64,000 nucleotides of DNA from Halorussus salinisoli (GCA_005239435.1 SZNP01000001.1:1-64000), one strand, 5' to 3'; positions 9,026-16,914 are shown, numbered from the stretch's first letter. Notes: generated by a model from the sequence alone, not told the origin. A program made the numbers and translations.

Positions 9026-10183
9026 CTACCCTCCGCCGTGTTCCGCGAACTCGTGATTTTCCCCGGGAGAACCGCCCTCGGGTCGCTCGCGTTCGTCGTC
9101 CTCCCCCTCGTGTTCGCCGTCCTCTTCGCGTCCGCCGCCCTCGTACGTCTCGTCCATCTCGGCTATCGGGTCGAACGTGACCAGACCCTTCCCGGCGGTG
9201 AACTCGTAGGCGACCCACTCGGGAATCGCGAGTACGCCGTTCATCTTCCGGATTCGGATTCGCTTGATGAGGGTGTCCTCCACGATGGAGCCGTTCACCT
9301 GCATGTCCACGACGCCGTCGACGGCGTATCCGAGGTCGTGGGGAAACGTTTCCTCCTCGCCCGTGAACGTCGCGCCCGCGAAGACGGGGACGAACCGACC
9401 TTTACAAACGTCGGCCCGAACGTCCTTGACGAAGTTGTACGCCTGCACGGGTTGGACGAGCGTGCCGAACTCGGTCAGCGAGTCGATGACCACCACCCCG
9501 CAGTCGCTCATCTTTAACCCTTCGAGGCAGTTGTCGAGTTTGTTGTGGATCTCGGCCGCGTCGGTCGGGTCTCTGACGGTCTGAGTCACCGACTTGGTGA
9601 TGCTGTAGATGTGGCGGTTCCACTCGTCCATGCGCTCGAACATGCGCTCGCGATCTCGGTCGTCCATCCGATAGGTGAAACAGTCCACGACGTGGAGCTG
9701 ACCGGACTCCAGATACGGCAAGACGTTCCAGTCGAGCGAGACGAACCCCTCGACCACCGAGATGGGCGGTTCGGTGAACGTGACGACCGCGGCGGGTTCG
9801 TCGCGTTCGAGCGCCCGCCAGACGAGTTCGGCCCGGAGTGCGTCGTCGCGCGCCCCTTCGTCATTGGCCAACAGGACGAACGAGTTCCGGGGAAACCCCT
9901 GCGGGAGGAACTTGTCCAGGCCCGAGACGCCGGTTCGGATGCGCCGGAAGCCGTGATACTCGGTGAACGCCTGGTCGCTCTCGAGCATCGCGTCCCGGCA
10001 GGCTTCGGTGCAGAACTCGTAGACGTCCGACCCGCGCTCGAGCGTCACCGTGTCGGTCGGACACGGGAGACGGCAGAAATCGCAGAGTTTCCTGTCGTCC
10101 GGCCCGGAAGCGTCCGGTCCGGCCGCGTCGAAGTCGGGTGAGGTGTCGGAGTCCGCCGAGTCCGAACCATCCATGTCATTCAT
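9026..10183 (-). CDS. KaiC/RecA-like protein with N-terminal zinc finger, degenerate Walker A
   Basis: After about 30 acidic residues comes a TRASH-like zinc finger (CDFCRLPCP, then YEFCTEACRDAM). A KaiC/GvpD/RAD55-type fold follows: GVSGLDKFLPQGFPRNSFVL and a clear Walker B-like strand GVVVIDSLTEF. Where Walker A should be, the sequence is LLANDEGARDDALR, with no GKT/S, so ATP binding as in KaiC is doubtful. Beyond it are RIRKMNGVLAIPEWVAYEF and a disordered acidic tail. It resembles the haloarchaeal HTR-like proteins, thought to be signalling or regulatory; that role is inference. The ATG at 10183 is preferred because the upstream TATA-like GGGCTTTTTCGC sits about 25 nt before it. Confidence 0.8.
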   Translation of the reverse strand: MNDMDGSDSADSDTSPDFDAAGPDASGPDDRKLCDFCRLPCPTDTVTLERGSDVYEFCTEACRDAMLESDQAFTEYHGFRRIRTGVSGLDKFLPQGFPRNSFVLLANDEGARDDALRAELVWRALERDEPAAVVTFTEPPISVVEGFVSLDWNVLPYLESGQLHVVDCFTYRMDDRDRERMFERMDEWNRHIYSITKSVTQTVRDPTDAAEIHNKLDNCLEGLKMSDCGVVVIDSLTEFGTLVQPVQAYNFVKDVRADVCKGRFVPVFAGATFTGEEETFPHDLGYAVDGVVDMQVNGSIVEDTLIKRIRIRKMNGVLAIPEWVAYEFTAGKGLVTFDPIAEMDETYEGGGREEDGEHEGEDDERERPEGGSPGENHEFAEHGGG

Positions 10184-10304
10184 ACCCACGACATAGGTCC
10201 CCGAGCGAAAAAGCCCTGCGCGTCAACGTCTCGGCTGAAACGTTCGTGAAGTAGACACGTGTTCCCCGCGAGCTTTAACTTAGTCGGCAGTCGATACGTG
10301 AACA

Positions 10305-10778
10305 ATGCGCGTGCGAGATGCAGTCGAAGAGGACGGTGAGGTACTTGGTAAACTCGCCGACGCCCCTGCCGAAGTGATGCGAAACGTCGTCCACGACCGA
10401 ACGGTCAGGGTGGCCGAGCGCGAGGACGAGAACGACGACGGAGACGCCGCCGAAGCCGAGAGTAGCGACGAAGCTGACGACGACCGCCTCGAAGTCGTCG
10501 GGTTCGTAGGCTTCGACGCGATGCCGGGAACCGTCCGCGTGACCTACCTCCGCGGGTCGCGGGCGGCCCGCGAGCGTCTGCTGGAGGAACCGCTCCGGTT
10601 CGCCCGAAAAGAAGGGATGGCCGTCGAGGCACTGGTCCCCGAGAACGAGGCGGAGACGAGAGAGGTGGTCGAAGAAGTCGGGTTCCAGCGCGTCGGGACC
10701 GGCCCGCGATTCGAGGGCGGCCAGACCCTCGAATATCGTCTCGACCCGTCGGTGAACACCGATTCGACCCGTCGATGA
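10305..10778 (+). CDS. GNAT-like acetyltransferase-fold protein
   Basis: The 157-residue protein looks like a minimal GNAT fold: MRVRDAVEEDGEVLGKLADAP at the N-terminus, a central strand pair (VVGFVGFDAMPGTVRVTYLRGS), then RFARKEGMAVEALVPENEAE and a terminal VEEVGFQRVGTGPRFEGG typical of the GNAT C-terminal strand. A low-complexity acidic insert (about residues 38-60) interrupts it. The acetyl-CoA loop is weak, so catalysis is uncertain. CTTTAACTTAG at 10273 is a leaderless-type TATA box. The last residues and the stop codon are made of a 23-bp tandem repeat that continues downstream. Confidence 0.65.
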   Translation: MRVRDAVEEDGEVLGKLADAPAEVMRNVVHDRTVRVAEREDENDDGDAAEAESSDEADDDRLEVVGFVGFDAMPGTVRVTYLRGSRAARERLLEEPLRFARKEGMAVEALVPENEAETREVVEEVGFQRVGTGPRFEGGQTLEYRLDPSVNTDSTRR

Positions 10779-10833
10779 ACGTCGGTTCGACTCGCCAGTG
10801 AACACTCTCTCGACCGACCGGCAACCGTCGATT
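10742..10833 (+). repeat. 23-bp degenerate tandem repeat, four units
   Basis: Units at 10742-10764, 10765-10787, 10788-10810 and 10811-10833 align without gaps around cores such as GTGAACACCGATTCGACCC and ATGAACGTCGGTTCGACTC. The array starts inside the GNAT-like gene and runs into the intergenic space. Confidence 0.75.
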
Positions 10834-10864
10834 CCGTACGTCGGTAGGCAGTGCCAACCGATCG

Positions 10865-10885
10865 ACCCCTTCGTTTCAGGTGGAG
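10865..10885 (-). promoter_or_regulatory. ORB-like element (origin recognition box), distal
   Basis: The plus strand contains CCCCTTCGTTTCAGGTGGA, identical over this core to the two perfect ORBs at 15391 and 16480. It sits between the 3' ends of two convergent genes (GNAT-like and polD1), 5.6 kb from the unwinding element, so it has no obvious promoter role. Confidence 0.7.
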
Positions 10886-10912
10886 CCTGAAACGCGAGTC
10901 TCCGGAGAAGAG

Positions 10913-12541
10913 TTAGCTGAACTGCCGGACCGTCATGTCGAGCGTGTCGAGGTCCAGAATCGGTGCGAACCCGGCGTCGGGGTCGATGTTGACCGACTTC
11001 TGGAAGGCCGTCTGGGCCTGCCAACATCCCGAGTTGACCGCGAGGACGTTGTGGTACTTGCCCCAGCCGAGTTTGTGGACGTGGCCGGTGTGGAACACGT
11101 CCGGAACGTCGTCCATCACGAGGTAGTCCTTCTCCTCGGGCGCGAGTCGGGTCTTGCCGCCGAACTGCGGCGCGACGTGGCGCTTCTTGAGGAGTTGGTA
11201 CATCGCCTTGTGCGGTTCGTCGTAGTTGGCCTTCTCGTCGGGCAGTTCCGCGATGACCTCGTCGAGCGAGACGCCGTGGTACATCAGGATATCGACGCCC
11301 TCGACCGTGACCGTGGAGGGGTTGCCCGAAATCCGGGCGTCGTGGACCGACATGATGTCGCGGAGTTCCTCGTCGAAACCGGGTTGGGGTTCGGCGAGTC
11401 GAACCGCGTCGTGGTTGCCCGGAATCATGAGAACCTCCATGTCGCCGGGCACCTCCTTGAGATACTCCGAGAACTGCTCGTACTGGTCGTAGATGTCGAT
11501 GATGTCGAGCTCGTCGTCCTGATTGGGGTAGACGCCGACGCCCTCCACCATGTCGCCCGCGACGAGGAGGTACTCGACGCGCTCGGCTTCGGGGGTGTGA
11601 AGCCAGTCCGCGAATCGGGACCACGCGTCGGCCATGAACTCCTGACTGCCGACGTGAACGTCGCTGATGAGCGCTGCCTGCACGTGGCGGTCGGCCGTGG
11701 ACGGCTCGTAGGTCCGAGGAACGTCCGGAAAGTACAGCGAGTCCACGAACATGATGCCGTCCCCGTCGCCGTTGTCGTCCGAGAGCGTCCCCTCCACCGC
11801 GATTACCTCGTCGAAGAGCAGTTCGTCCACCGCGTCGGCGAACTCGCGGTCCTTCATGACGAGACAGGGGTACGTCCCGCTCGTGTCCTCCAACTCGATG
11901 AGCCAGTGCCCGCTGGCAGTCGAGCGAATGTCGCTTATCATCCCGACGATGGCGGTTTCGCCGCCGCCGGGCATCTCCTGGACTACGGAGGTCGGACGCG
12001 CGTTGACCCGCGAGCGCAACTGCTTCGAGAGGCGCTCGAAACGGTCCTGAAACACGGAGACGAAGTCCTCGTACTCGCCGGTCCCGGTGCTCTCGCCGGT
12101 TACGTCGCCGAGTACGTCGAGCGACCGAGCGTCGAGGTCCGGGTCCCGGACCGACTCGTCGGGCCGAGACACGTCGATTACGTCCTCGCCGATACCTTCG
12201 GAGTTCTCGTCGGTCTCGCCGAGGTCGCCGGAATCGCTCCGTTCCCCTCCATTTCTCACCCCCTTCGTTTCCTCTGCAGAGTCCGTCTCCCCCTGCGAAC
12301 TGTTTCCGTTTTGGCCTCCAGTAGAAACAGTGGTGTTTTCGTCCGGGGTGTACTCCGCGAGGACGCGCTCGACGTGGTCCGCAGAGAGTTTGAGGGCGTC
12401 GTCGGGAGCGTGCTCGACGACCGCCTCGAGCGCGGCGTTCGGGTCGTCGGCCCCCGCGAGCAGCGTCACCGCCTCGCGGTCGGCGTTGTAGCCGCGACTG
12501 GTGAGTTCGCTGACGATACGCGCGGGGGTCTCCAGCGGCAC
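10913..12541 (-). CDS. polD1: DNA polymerase D small subunit (DP1)
   Basis: DP1 is the Mre11-like proofreading 3'-5' exonuclease subunit of archaeal replicative polymerase D. Residues 1-60 are the N-terminal helical domain (PARIVSELTSRGYNADREAV), about 65-160 a disordered acidic linker, then an OB fold (TAIVGMISDIRSTASGHWLIELED). The calcineurin-like phosphoesterase domain has its metal-binding set ALISDVHVGS, LLVAGDMVEG, MIPGNHDAVR, DILMYHGVSLD and FHTGHVHKLG. The 542-residue length is normal. The start is GTG at 12541; TATCCTTTTGACG about 25-35 nt before it suggests a leaderless mRNA. The partner polD2 lies 40 kb away. PolD1 next to orc1 is typical of haloarchaeal oriC1 loci. Confidence 0.95.
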   Translation of the reverse strand: MPLETPARIVSELTSRGYNADREAVTLLAGADDPNAALEAVVEHAPDDALKLSADHVERVLAEYTPDENTTVSTGGQNGNSSQGETDSAEETKGVRNGGERSDSGDLGETDENSEGIGEDVIDVSRPDESVRDPDLDARSLDVLGDVTGESTGTGEYEDFVSVFQDRFERLSKQLRSRVNARPTSVVQEMPGGGETAIVGMISDIRSTASGHWLIELEDTSGTYPCLVMKDREFADAVDELLFDEVIAVEGTLSDDNGDGDGIMFVDSLYFPDVPRTYEPSTADRHVQAALISDVHVGSQEFMADAWSRFADWLHTPEAERVEYLLVAGDMVEGVGVYPNQDDELDIIDIYDQYEQFSEYLKEVPGDMEVLMIPGNHDAVRLAEPQPGFDEELRDIMSVHDARISGNPSTVTVEGVDILMYHGVSLDEVIAELPDEKANYDEPHKAMYQLLKKRHVAPQFGGKTRLAPEEKDYLVMDDVPDVFHTGHVHKLGWGKYHNVLAVNSGCWQAQTAFQKSVNIDPDAGFAPILDLDTLDMTVRQFS

Positions 12542-12905
12542 GTTCGTTCAATTTCGGGGGTTCGTCAAAAGGATAGCGGAGCGCGGCAGGGGAGAGAACG
12601 AGTACCGAAGTGCGGTAGTTCACGAGAGACGGAGACACGGCCAGAGGTTCTTCGGGCGTACAGGAGCTCAGAGAAATATCTACGTTTCTTAGAGCATTGT
12701 TTTTCGTTATTTTGTTACTGTAGAGTTATCTCGCCGTTCCAGCACCGGACGTCGAGCGCGCACGTCGAACGCGCGTCGGGGGTCGCGGGTCGCTTCGGCG
12801 ATAGTCAGGGTACGCTCGGCGACGCGCGGTTCGCTTCGGAGGTTCTGCATCGCCAACGCGTCGCACCCGGAAAATTGACAACCTCGGAACGGTAAGGTGG
12901 GTTCG
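12542..12905. other. Divergent intergenic region, polD1 / sec11
   Basis: This 364 bp region separates the divergent polD1 and signal peptidase genes. An AT-rich patch at 12690-12727 (TTGTTTTTCGTTATTTTGTT) stands out. No ORB, frame or RNA is visible. GAAAATTGAC at about 12870 may be the TATA element of the signal peptidase gene. Confidence 0.5.
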
Positions 12906-13781
12906 ATGAGTTCTTCCCGAGACGGTCACCCGTCCGACGAGGACGAACGGACGAACAGTCCGCCAGCCTCGTCGGACGGGCGGTCTGACGACGCGGCCAC
13001 GGACGGGTCCGCGCGCTCCCAGCGCGAGACCCGTCCGGCGCGGTCCGACGGCGGCGAGCGCGAGAAGGGAACCGGCCCGCTCGCTCTCGTCCGTCGGTTC
13101 CGCAGTAGCGAAAATCAGGTGGTCGTGTTCGTCCGCGAGATGTTGAGCAGCGCTGGTATCGTCATCGCTATCGGTCTCCTTCTGTTCGCTATCAGCGGCG
13201 TCTGGCCCCCGATGGTCGCCATCGAGAGCGGAAGCATGGAACCGCACATGCAGAAAGGCGACCTGGTGTTCATCATGGAGGAGGGCCGTCTCGCGCCCGC
13301 GGCCGCACAGGGGGACACCGGCGTCGTCACGTACCAGAAGGGCGAAGAAGAGGGCTACAAGTCGTTCAACGACTACGGCGACGTAATCATCTATCAACCC
13401 GACGGGAAGGACTACAAGACGCCGATAATCCATCGCGCCAGATTCTGGGTCGAAGAGGGGGAGAACTGGTACGACGAGGCGAACAAACAGTACATCTCGG
13501 CGGACAGTTGCGAGGAGTTGAGCAACTGTCCGGCCCCGAACTCCGGGTTCATCACCAAGGGCGACGCGAACCCGTACTACGACCAGTCGAACGGGATGCG
13601 AATCAGTGGTCCCGTCGACCCGAGTTGGGTGCGCGGCACCGCCGAGGTCCGCGTTCCGTGGCTCGGCTGGGTCCGCCTCCAGTTCTCGGGCGCGGCGTAT
13701 CTCTCTCCCGGGACGACCGCCCTCTCCCCCGGAGCGACACCGCTTTCCTCCGGAGTGACACCGCTTTCCGCGACCGGATAG
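12906..13781 (+). CDS. sec11: Signal peptidase I, Sec11 type
   Basis: It cleaves signal peptides of Sec- or Tat-exported proteins at the outer face of the membrane. The first 60 residues are charged and disordered. One membrane segment follows (about 82-99, IVIAIGLLLFAISGVW), then the catalytic serine motif VAIESGSMEPHM (Ser about 110), KGDLVFI, the histidine motif PIIHRARFW and the GDANPYYDQ motif: the Ser-His-Asp layout of archaeal and ER enzymes rather than the bacterial Ser-Lys dyad. The last 26 residues are near-repeats (LSPGTTA, LSPGATP, LSSGVTP). The ATG at 12906 is preferred to GTG at 12897. A signal peptidase gene next to orc1 is usual at haloarchaeal oriC1. Confidence 0.9.
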   Translation: MSSSRDGHPSDEDERTNSPPASSDGRSDDAATDGSARSQRETRPARSDGGEREKGTGPLALVRRFRSSENQVVVFVREMLSSAGIVIAIGLLLFAISGVWPPMVAIESGSMEPHMQKGDLVFIMEEGRLAPAAAQGDTGVVTYQKGEEEGYKSFNDYGDVIIYQPDGKDYKTPIIHRARFWVEEGENWYDEANKQYISADSCEELSNCPAPNSGFITKGDANPYYDQSNGMRISGPVDPSWVRGTAEVRVPWLGWVRLQFSGAAYLSPGTTALSPGATPLSSGVTPLSATG

Positions 13782-13887
13782 TTCACTGGAGTGACGCAGC
13801 CCACACTCGACGTCGCTTCTCGTCGATGCTTTCTCGCAGAGAAGTGTCCGCTTTCGAGCTAGTAAACTCGTTCCGCGCCGACGGCCC

Positions 13888-15378
13888 CTAGTTGTCGAAC
13901 CGCGCCTGCACGAACGGCTGGACGCTCTCGATGTCGCCGAGTCGGGAGTCGGACATCAGGACCGCCTCGGTCTCGTCGATTGGCACCGAGAGGCTGATCT
14001 CCTTGGTTCGGCCGTACCGACCCTTGCTGACGACCACCGCGTTGACGATGCCGAGCATGTCGAGTTCGCTGATGAGGTCGGTCACGCGGCGCTGGGTCAG
14101 CACGTCGGCGTCGATCTCCTCGCAGAGGCGCTTGTAGATGTTGTACACCTCGCCGGTGTTGACGTTGTGGACGCCGTTCTTCTCCAGCGAGATGATGGAG
14201 AAGAGGACGAGTTTCGACTGGGTCGGGAGCGTGCGGACGACTTCGACCACGCGGTCGAGTTCGATCTTCTCCTGGGCTTTCCGGACGTGCTTCTCGTTGA
14301 CGCCTTCGGCTTGGTCGCGCTCGGCGAGTTCGCCCGCAGTCCGCAGGAGGTCGAGCGCACGCCGGGCGTCGCCGTGTTCCTGCGCTGCGAACGCGGCACA
14401 GAGCGGAATCACGTCGTCCGAGAGCGCGTCGGCCTTGAACGCGACCTCGGCGCGGTGCTGGAGGATGTCCCTGAGCTGGTTGGCGTCGTACGGCGGGAAG
14501 ACGATTTCCTCCTCGCCCAGTGAGGACTTCACGCGCGGGTCGAGGAAGTCGGTGAACTTCAGGTCGTTCGAGATGCCGATGATGGAGACCCGGGAGTTTT
14601 CGAGTTCGGAGTTCATCCGCGAGAGGTTGTAGAGAGTGTCGTCGCCCGACTTCTCGACCAGCTTGTCGATTTCGTCCAGCATGATGACGACGACTCGCTC
14701 CTCGTAGTCCACGGCTTCGAAGAACGTGTTGTAGACGCGGTCGGTCGGCCACCCCGTCATAGGGACCGACTCCATCTCCTCGCGGTCGTCCTTCAACTCC
14801 TCGATGCGCGCGTCGATATCTTCGAGAGAATCGAACGAGGTGTCGGTGAGTCGAGCGGGGTCGGCGGTCGCTTCCTCGCGGAGCGTCTCGAGTTCCGTGG
14901 TCCGGTCGTCGACGAACTCCTGATTGTTCTCGATGAACTTGTTGGCGAGTTGCGCGAGGACGCGGTACTGAGTGTCGGTCACCTCGCAGTTGATGTACTC
15001 GACGTTACAGGGCACGTCGTACTTCTGGGACGTGCTTTCGAGTTCCTTGCTGACGAACTTCGCGCTGGCAGTCTTGCCAGTCCCGGTCTTGCCGTAGATG
15101 AGGATGTTCGAGGGCGTCTCTCCTCGGAGCGCGGCGACGAGAATCGTCGCCATGTTGTTGATCTGGTCCTTCCGGTGGGGGAGTTCGTGTGGCGTGTACG
15201 ACGGCCGCAGGACCTCCTTGTTCTCGAATATCGGTTCGCCGGACAGCAAGTCGTCGAAGAGCCCTTGGTCGTCGTCTTCGTCGTCGAAGACCACGTCGTC
15301 CAAATCGACGTTGTCGAAGCTACGGTCGGGGCTGACGTCGACCGCGTCGTCCGTCGGTTGGGTGTTTTCGTCTGTCAT
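13888..15378 (-). CDS. orc1: Orc1/Cdc6 replication initiator (oriC1-linked)
   Basis: This AAA+ initiator binds ORB elements and recruits MCM. An acidic N-terminal tail (1-50) precedes the AAA+ core: Walker A IYGKTGTGKTAS (about 95-104), Walker B VVIMLDEIDKLVE, sensor 1 IIGISNDLKF and the sensor 2 region AQEHGDARRALDLLR. The C-terminal winged helix contains VVEVVRTLPTQSKLVLFSI and the recognition region QRRVTDLISELDMLGIVNA. At 496 residues it is longer than minimal Orc1 because of the tail and an acidic loop between Walker A and B. It is transcribed away from the adjacent origin, and an ORB 12 nt before its ATG suggests autoregulation. Confidence 0.96.
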   Translation of the reverse strand: MTDENTQPTDDAVDVSPDRSFDNVDLDDVVFDDEDDDQGLFDDLLSGEPIFENKEVLRPSYTPHELPHRKDQINNMATILVAALRGETPSNILIYGKTGTGKTASAKFVSKELESTSQKYDVPCNVEYINCEVTDTQYRVLAQLANKFIENNQEFVDDRTTELETLREEATADPARLTDTSFDSLEDIDARIEELKDDREEMESVPMTGWPTDRVYNTFFEAVDYEERVVVIMLDEIDKLVEKSGDDTLYNLSRMNSELENSRVSIIGISNDLKFTDFLDPRVKSSLGEEEIVFPPYDANQLRDILQHRAEVAFKADALSDDVIPLCAAFAAQEHGDARRALDLLRTAGELAERDQAEGVNEKHVRKAQEKIELDRVVEVVRTLPTQSKLVLFSIISLEKNGVHNVNTGEVYNIYKRLCEEIDADVLTQRRVTDLISELDMLGIVNAVVVSKGRYGRTKEISLSVPIDETEAVLMSDSRLGDIESVQPFVQARFDN

Positions 15379-15390
15379 GCGTTCGTTCCG

Positions 15391-15411
15391 ACCCCTTCGT
15401 TTCAGGTGGAA
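15391..15411 (-). promoter_or_regulatory. ORB element in orc1 leader
   Basis: The 19-bp core CCCCTTCGTTTCAGGTGGA (plus strand) lies 12 nt upstream of the orc1 start and downstream of its likely TATA box, so Orc1 bound here could block its own transcript. Confidence 0.85.
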
Positions 15412-15525
15412 GACGCGCGACGCGCGAGCAGATTTCGGCGAAACCGACCGAAAGCGGCGGGAAGCCGAATCCGAGAAGTGGCGAGCGCGTCCAGTTGATG
15501 CAGAAGAACCAAAGGTCCAGCAGGG

Positions 15526-15536
15526 TATTAAACTCT
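15526..15536 (-). promoter_or_regulatory. TATA-like box of orc1
   Basis: The minus strand reads GAGTTTAATACCC. Initiation about 25 nt downstream would give a leader of about 120 nt containing the ORB at 15391-15411. Confidence 0.45.
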
Positions 15537-15751
15537 TTCTTCTTTCGACTCAGTTCGGACAAAATCACCCGGGAGCGGCGAAGAGTCGAAAATCGGTATT
15601 TGAAACCCGTGTACGTCGGGGTAATTGGTCCCTACACCCTGGAATCTCCCCGTTTCGCGCGGTTCGGGTGACGATGCGACGGCGCGAGTCGGTCGGGTTC
15701 CTCTCGTCACGAACCTCGATTCTTTCGTCTCCGCTACTCCGTCTCACCGTG

Positions 15752-15823
15752 TCCCTCGACTCCATCGTATCCCTCGATTCCATCGTATCCCTCGATTCCA
15801 TCGTATCCCTCGACTCCACCCTC
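15752..15823 (+). repeat. 18-bp tandem repeat, about 3.5 copies
   Basis: The unit TCCCTCGATTCCATCGTA repeats at 15752, 15770, 15788 and partly 15806 with only C/T changes. Being a multiple of three it leaves frames open on both strands (DSIVSL / MESRDT), which is not evidence of coding. Confidence 0.85.
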
Positions 15824-16136
15824 GTCTCGATTTTTCGTATCCTCTTCCCCCGACCCCATCGTTTCGCGTACAGCGACGATACCAGCGTCTTGGCCGGGAG
15901 GTAGAGTCTCGAATCGAGGCCTGGAGCCTCGGTCGAGGATAACGCCCCGGTCGAGGAACCAGAGGCGTATTCGAAGAATCGAGTGCGGAGTTTCCGTGTC
16001 GAGCCGAATATCTGCGGACAATTCCGAATTTCGGACCGAGATAGCGGGAAAGGGCAACGCTTCGAGTCGAAGGAGACTCAGATACCGGAAGAGTTCGAGT
16101 CGAACAGAGCGTGACTGTATCGAGTCGTTCCGAACT

Positions 16137-16287
16137 CGTCTTCTTTGGAATTCGTATTCTTTAGATCTCGCGTTCTTCAGAACCCGCACTCGTTCGGAAC
16201 CCGCCGCTTTCGAGTGGAAATGTGTTCCGAACAGAAACCTGTTCCAAGGCGGAGAGTGTTCCGAGTAGAAGCAGGTTCCGATACTGA
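16137..16287 (+). repeat. 17-bp periodic degenerate array, about nine units
   Basis: Units of 16-17 bp start at 16137, 16153, 16169, 16186, 16203, 16220, 16237, 16254 and 16271. The shared pattern is four variable bases, GTTC (or TTCT), about six bases, then GAA or GGA; examples are ATGTGTTCCGAACAGAA and GAGTGTTCCGAGTAGAA. It lies about 190 bp left of the left ORB. Confidence 0.65.
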
Positions 16288-16364
16288 AGAGCGTAGTTTG
16301 CAAGTTGCGGGCCGATCGTTCGCGTAGATACCAGTTCTCGTGACCGACAGCCGATATTCTGTTA

Positions 16365-16455
16365 GTCGGTCACAGCTATCACGTCGGTCGGTCACAGTTT
16401 GCACGGTCGGTTTTTCCACGGTCGATTGGGATGATTTGTACGGTCGATTTTGGCG
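16365..16455 (+). repeat. 22-bp spaced repeats near the ORB
   Basis: GTCGGTCACAG occurs at 16365 and 16387, exactly 22 bp apart, and ACGGTCGATT at 16418 and 16440, again 22 bp apart. An inverted copy (TGACCGAC) lies at 16341. All are immediately left of the left extended ORB. Confidence 0.6.
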
Positions 16456-16479
16456 AGTGAGTGGACGGGGACCTCCCCC

Positions 16480-16500
16480 ACCCCTTCGTTTCAGGTGGAA
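16480..16500 (-). promoter_or_regulatory. Extended ORB with G-string, left arm of origin
   Basis: Plus strand CCCCTTCGTTTCAGGTGGA, preceded by CCTCCCCCA, which is the halophile G-string on the other strand. It is the inverted partner of the ORB at 16671-16691. Confidence 0.92.
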
Positions 16501-16542
16501 CGGGGTGAGAGGCAGGGGAGGGAGGGTGCCTATTCGAACAGG

Positions 16543-16620
16543 TACTTTTATTACCATAGATATAAAACAATATCTGCAAACTAGATATTTTAGGTTTATT
16601 TAGTTAGTACGGTTTAGGTA
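16543..16620. other. AT-rich DNA unwinding element
   Basis: About 78 bp of mostly A/T (TTTATTACCATAGATATAAA, then TATTTTAGGTTTATTTAGTT) within otherwise high-GC DNA, centred between the two inverted extended ORBs. This is the expected melting site. Confidence 0.88.
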
Positions 16621-16670
16621 GACTGCGAAATCAACCTCGGCAGTCCACCACCCATCCCGGTCTCCACCAA

Positions 16671-16700
16671 CTCCACTCGAAACAAAGGGGTGGGGGAGGC
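16671..16700 (+). promoter_or_regulatory. Extended ORB with G-string, right arm of origin
   Basis: CTCCACTCGAAACAAAGGGG followed by TGGGGGAGG, in inverse orientation to all other ORBs in the window. One base in the core differs (AAACAAAGG for AAACGAAGG). Confidence 0.92.
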
Positions 16701-16914
16701 CACCCGTTGCTCGGTTAGTCGTTCGAGGGTACGATTACCGAATCACTCCACCGATAATTCGCCCGGTTGTGGTCTGTTTTCGACTTCCTCGCTTCGCGGC
16801 CGACTCGACCTCCGAACTCGCCCGGATTCGGCAGTCTCACGGTGTCTCCACCCGTTTTCCGTCGCTTTCGAGGACCGAGATATTTCGTAAGGCTACTGGA
16901 CATCTGACACGAGT

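Noticed and set aside
12257..12277. ACCCCCTTCGTTTCCTCTG, partly like an ORB
   Set aside because: Lies inside polD1 coding sequence, has an extra C and lacks the TGGA end; explained by codons of the acidic linker.
10275..12638. Minus-strand frame of 787 codons over polD1
   Set aside because: Arginine-rich composition without domains; it is the +1 shadow of polD1, whose metal-binding motifs are in the other frame.
10880..12895. Plus-strand frame of 671 codons opposite polD1
   Set aside because: Antisense artefact of GC-rich coding DNA, with Val/Arg/Leu-rich low-information sequence.
15098..15904. Plus-strand frame with DSIVSLDSIVSL repeats
   Set aside because: Open only because it is antisense to orc1 and then crosses the 18-bp repeat; the composition is not that of a haloarchaeal protein.
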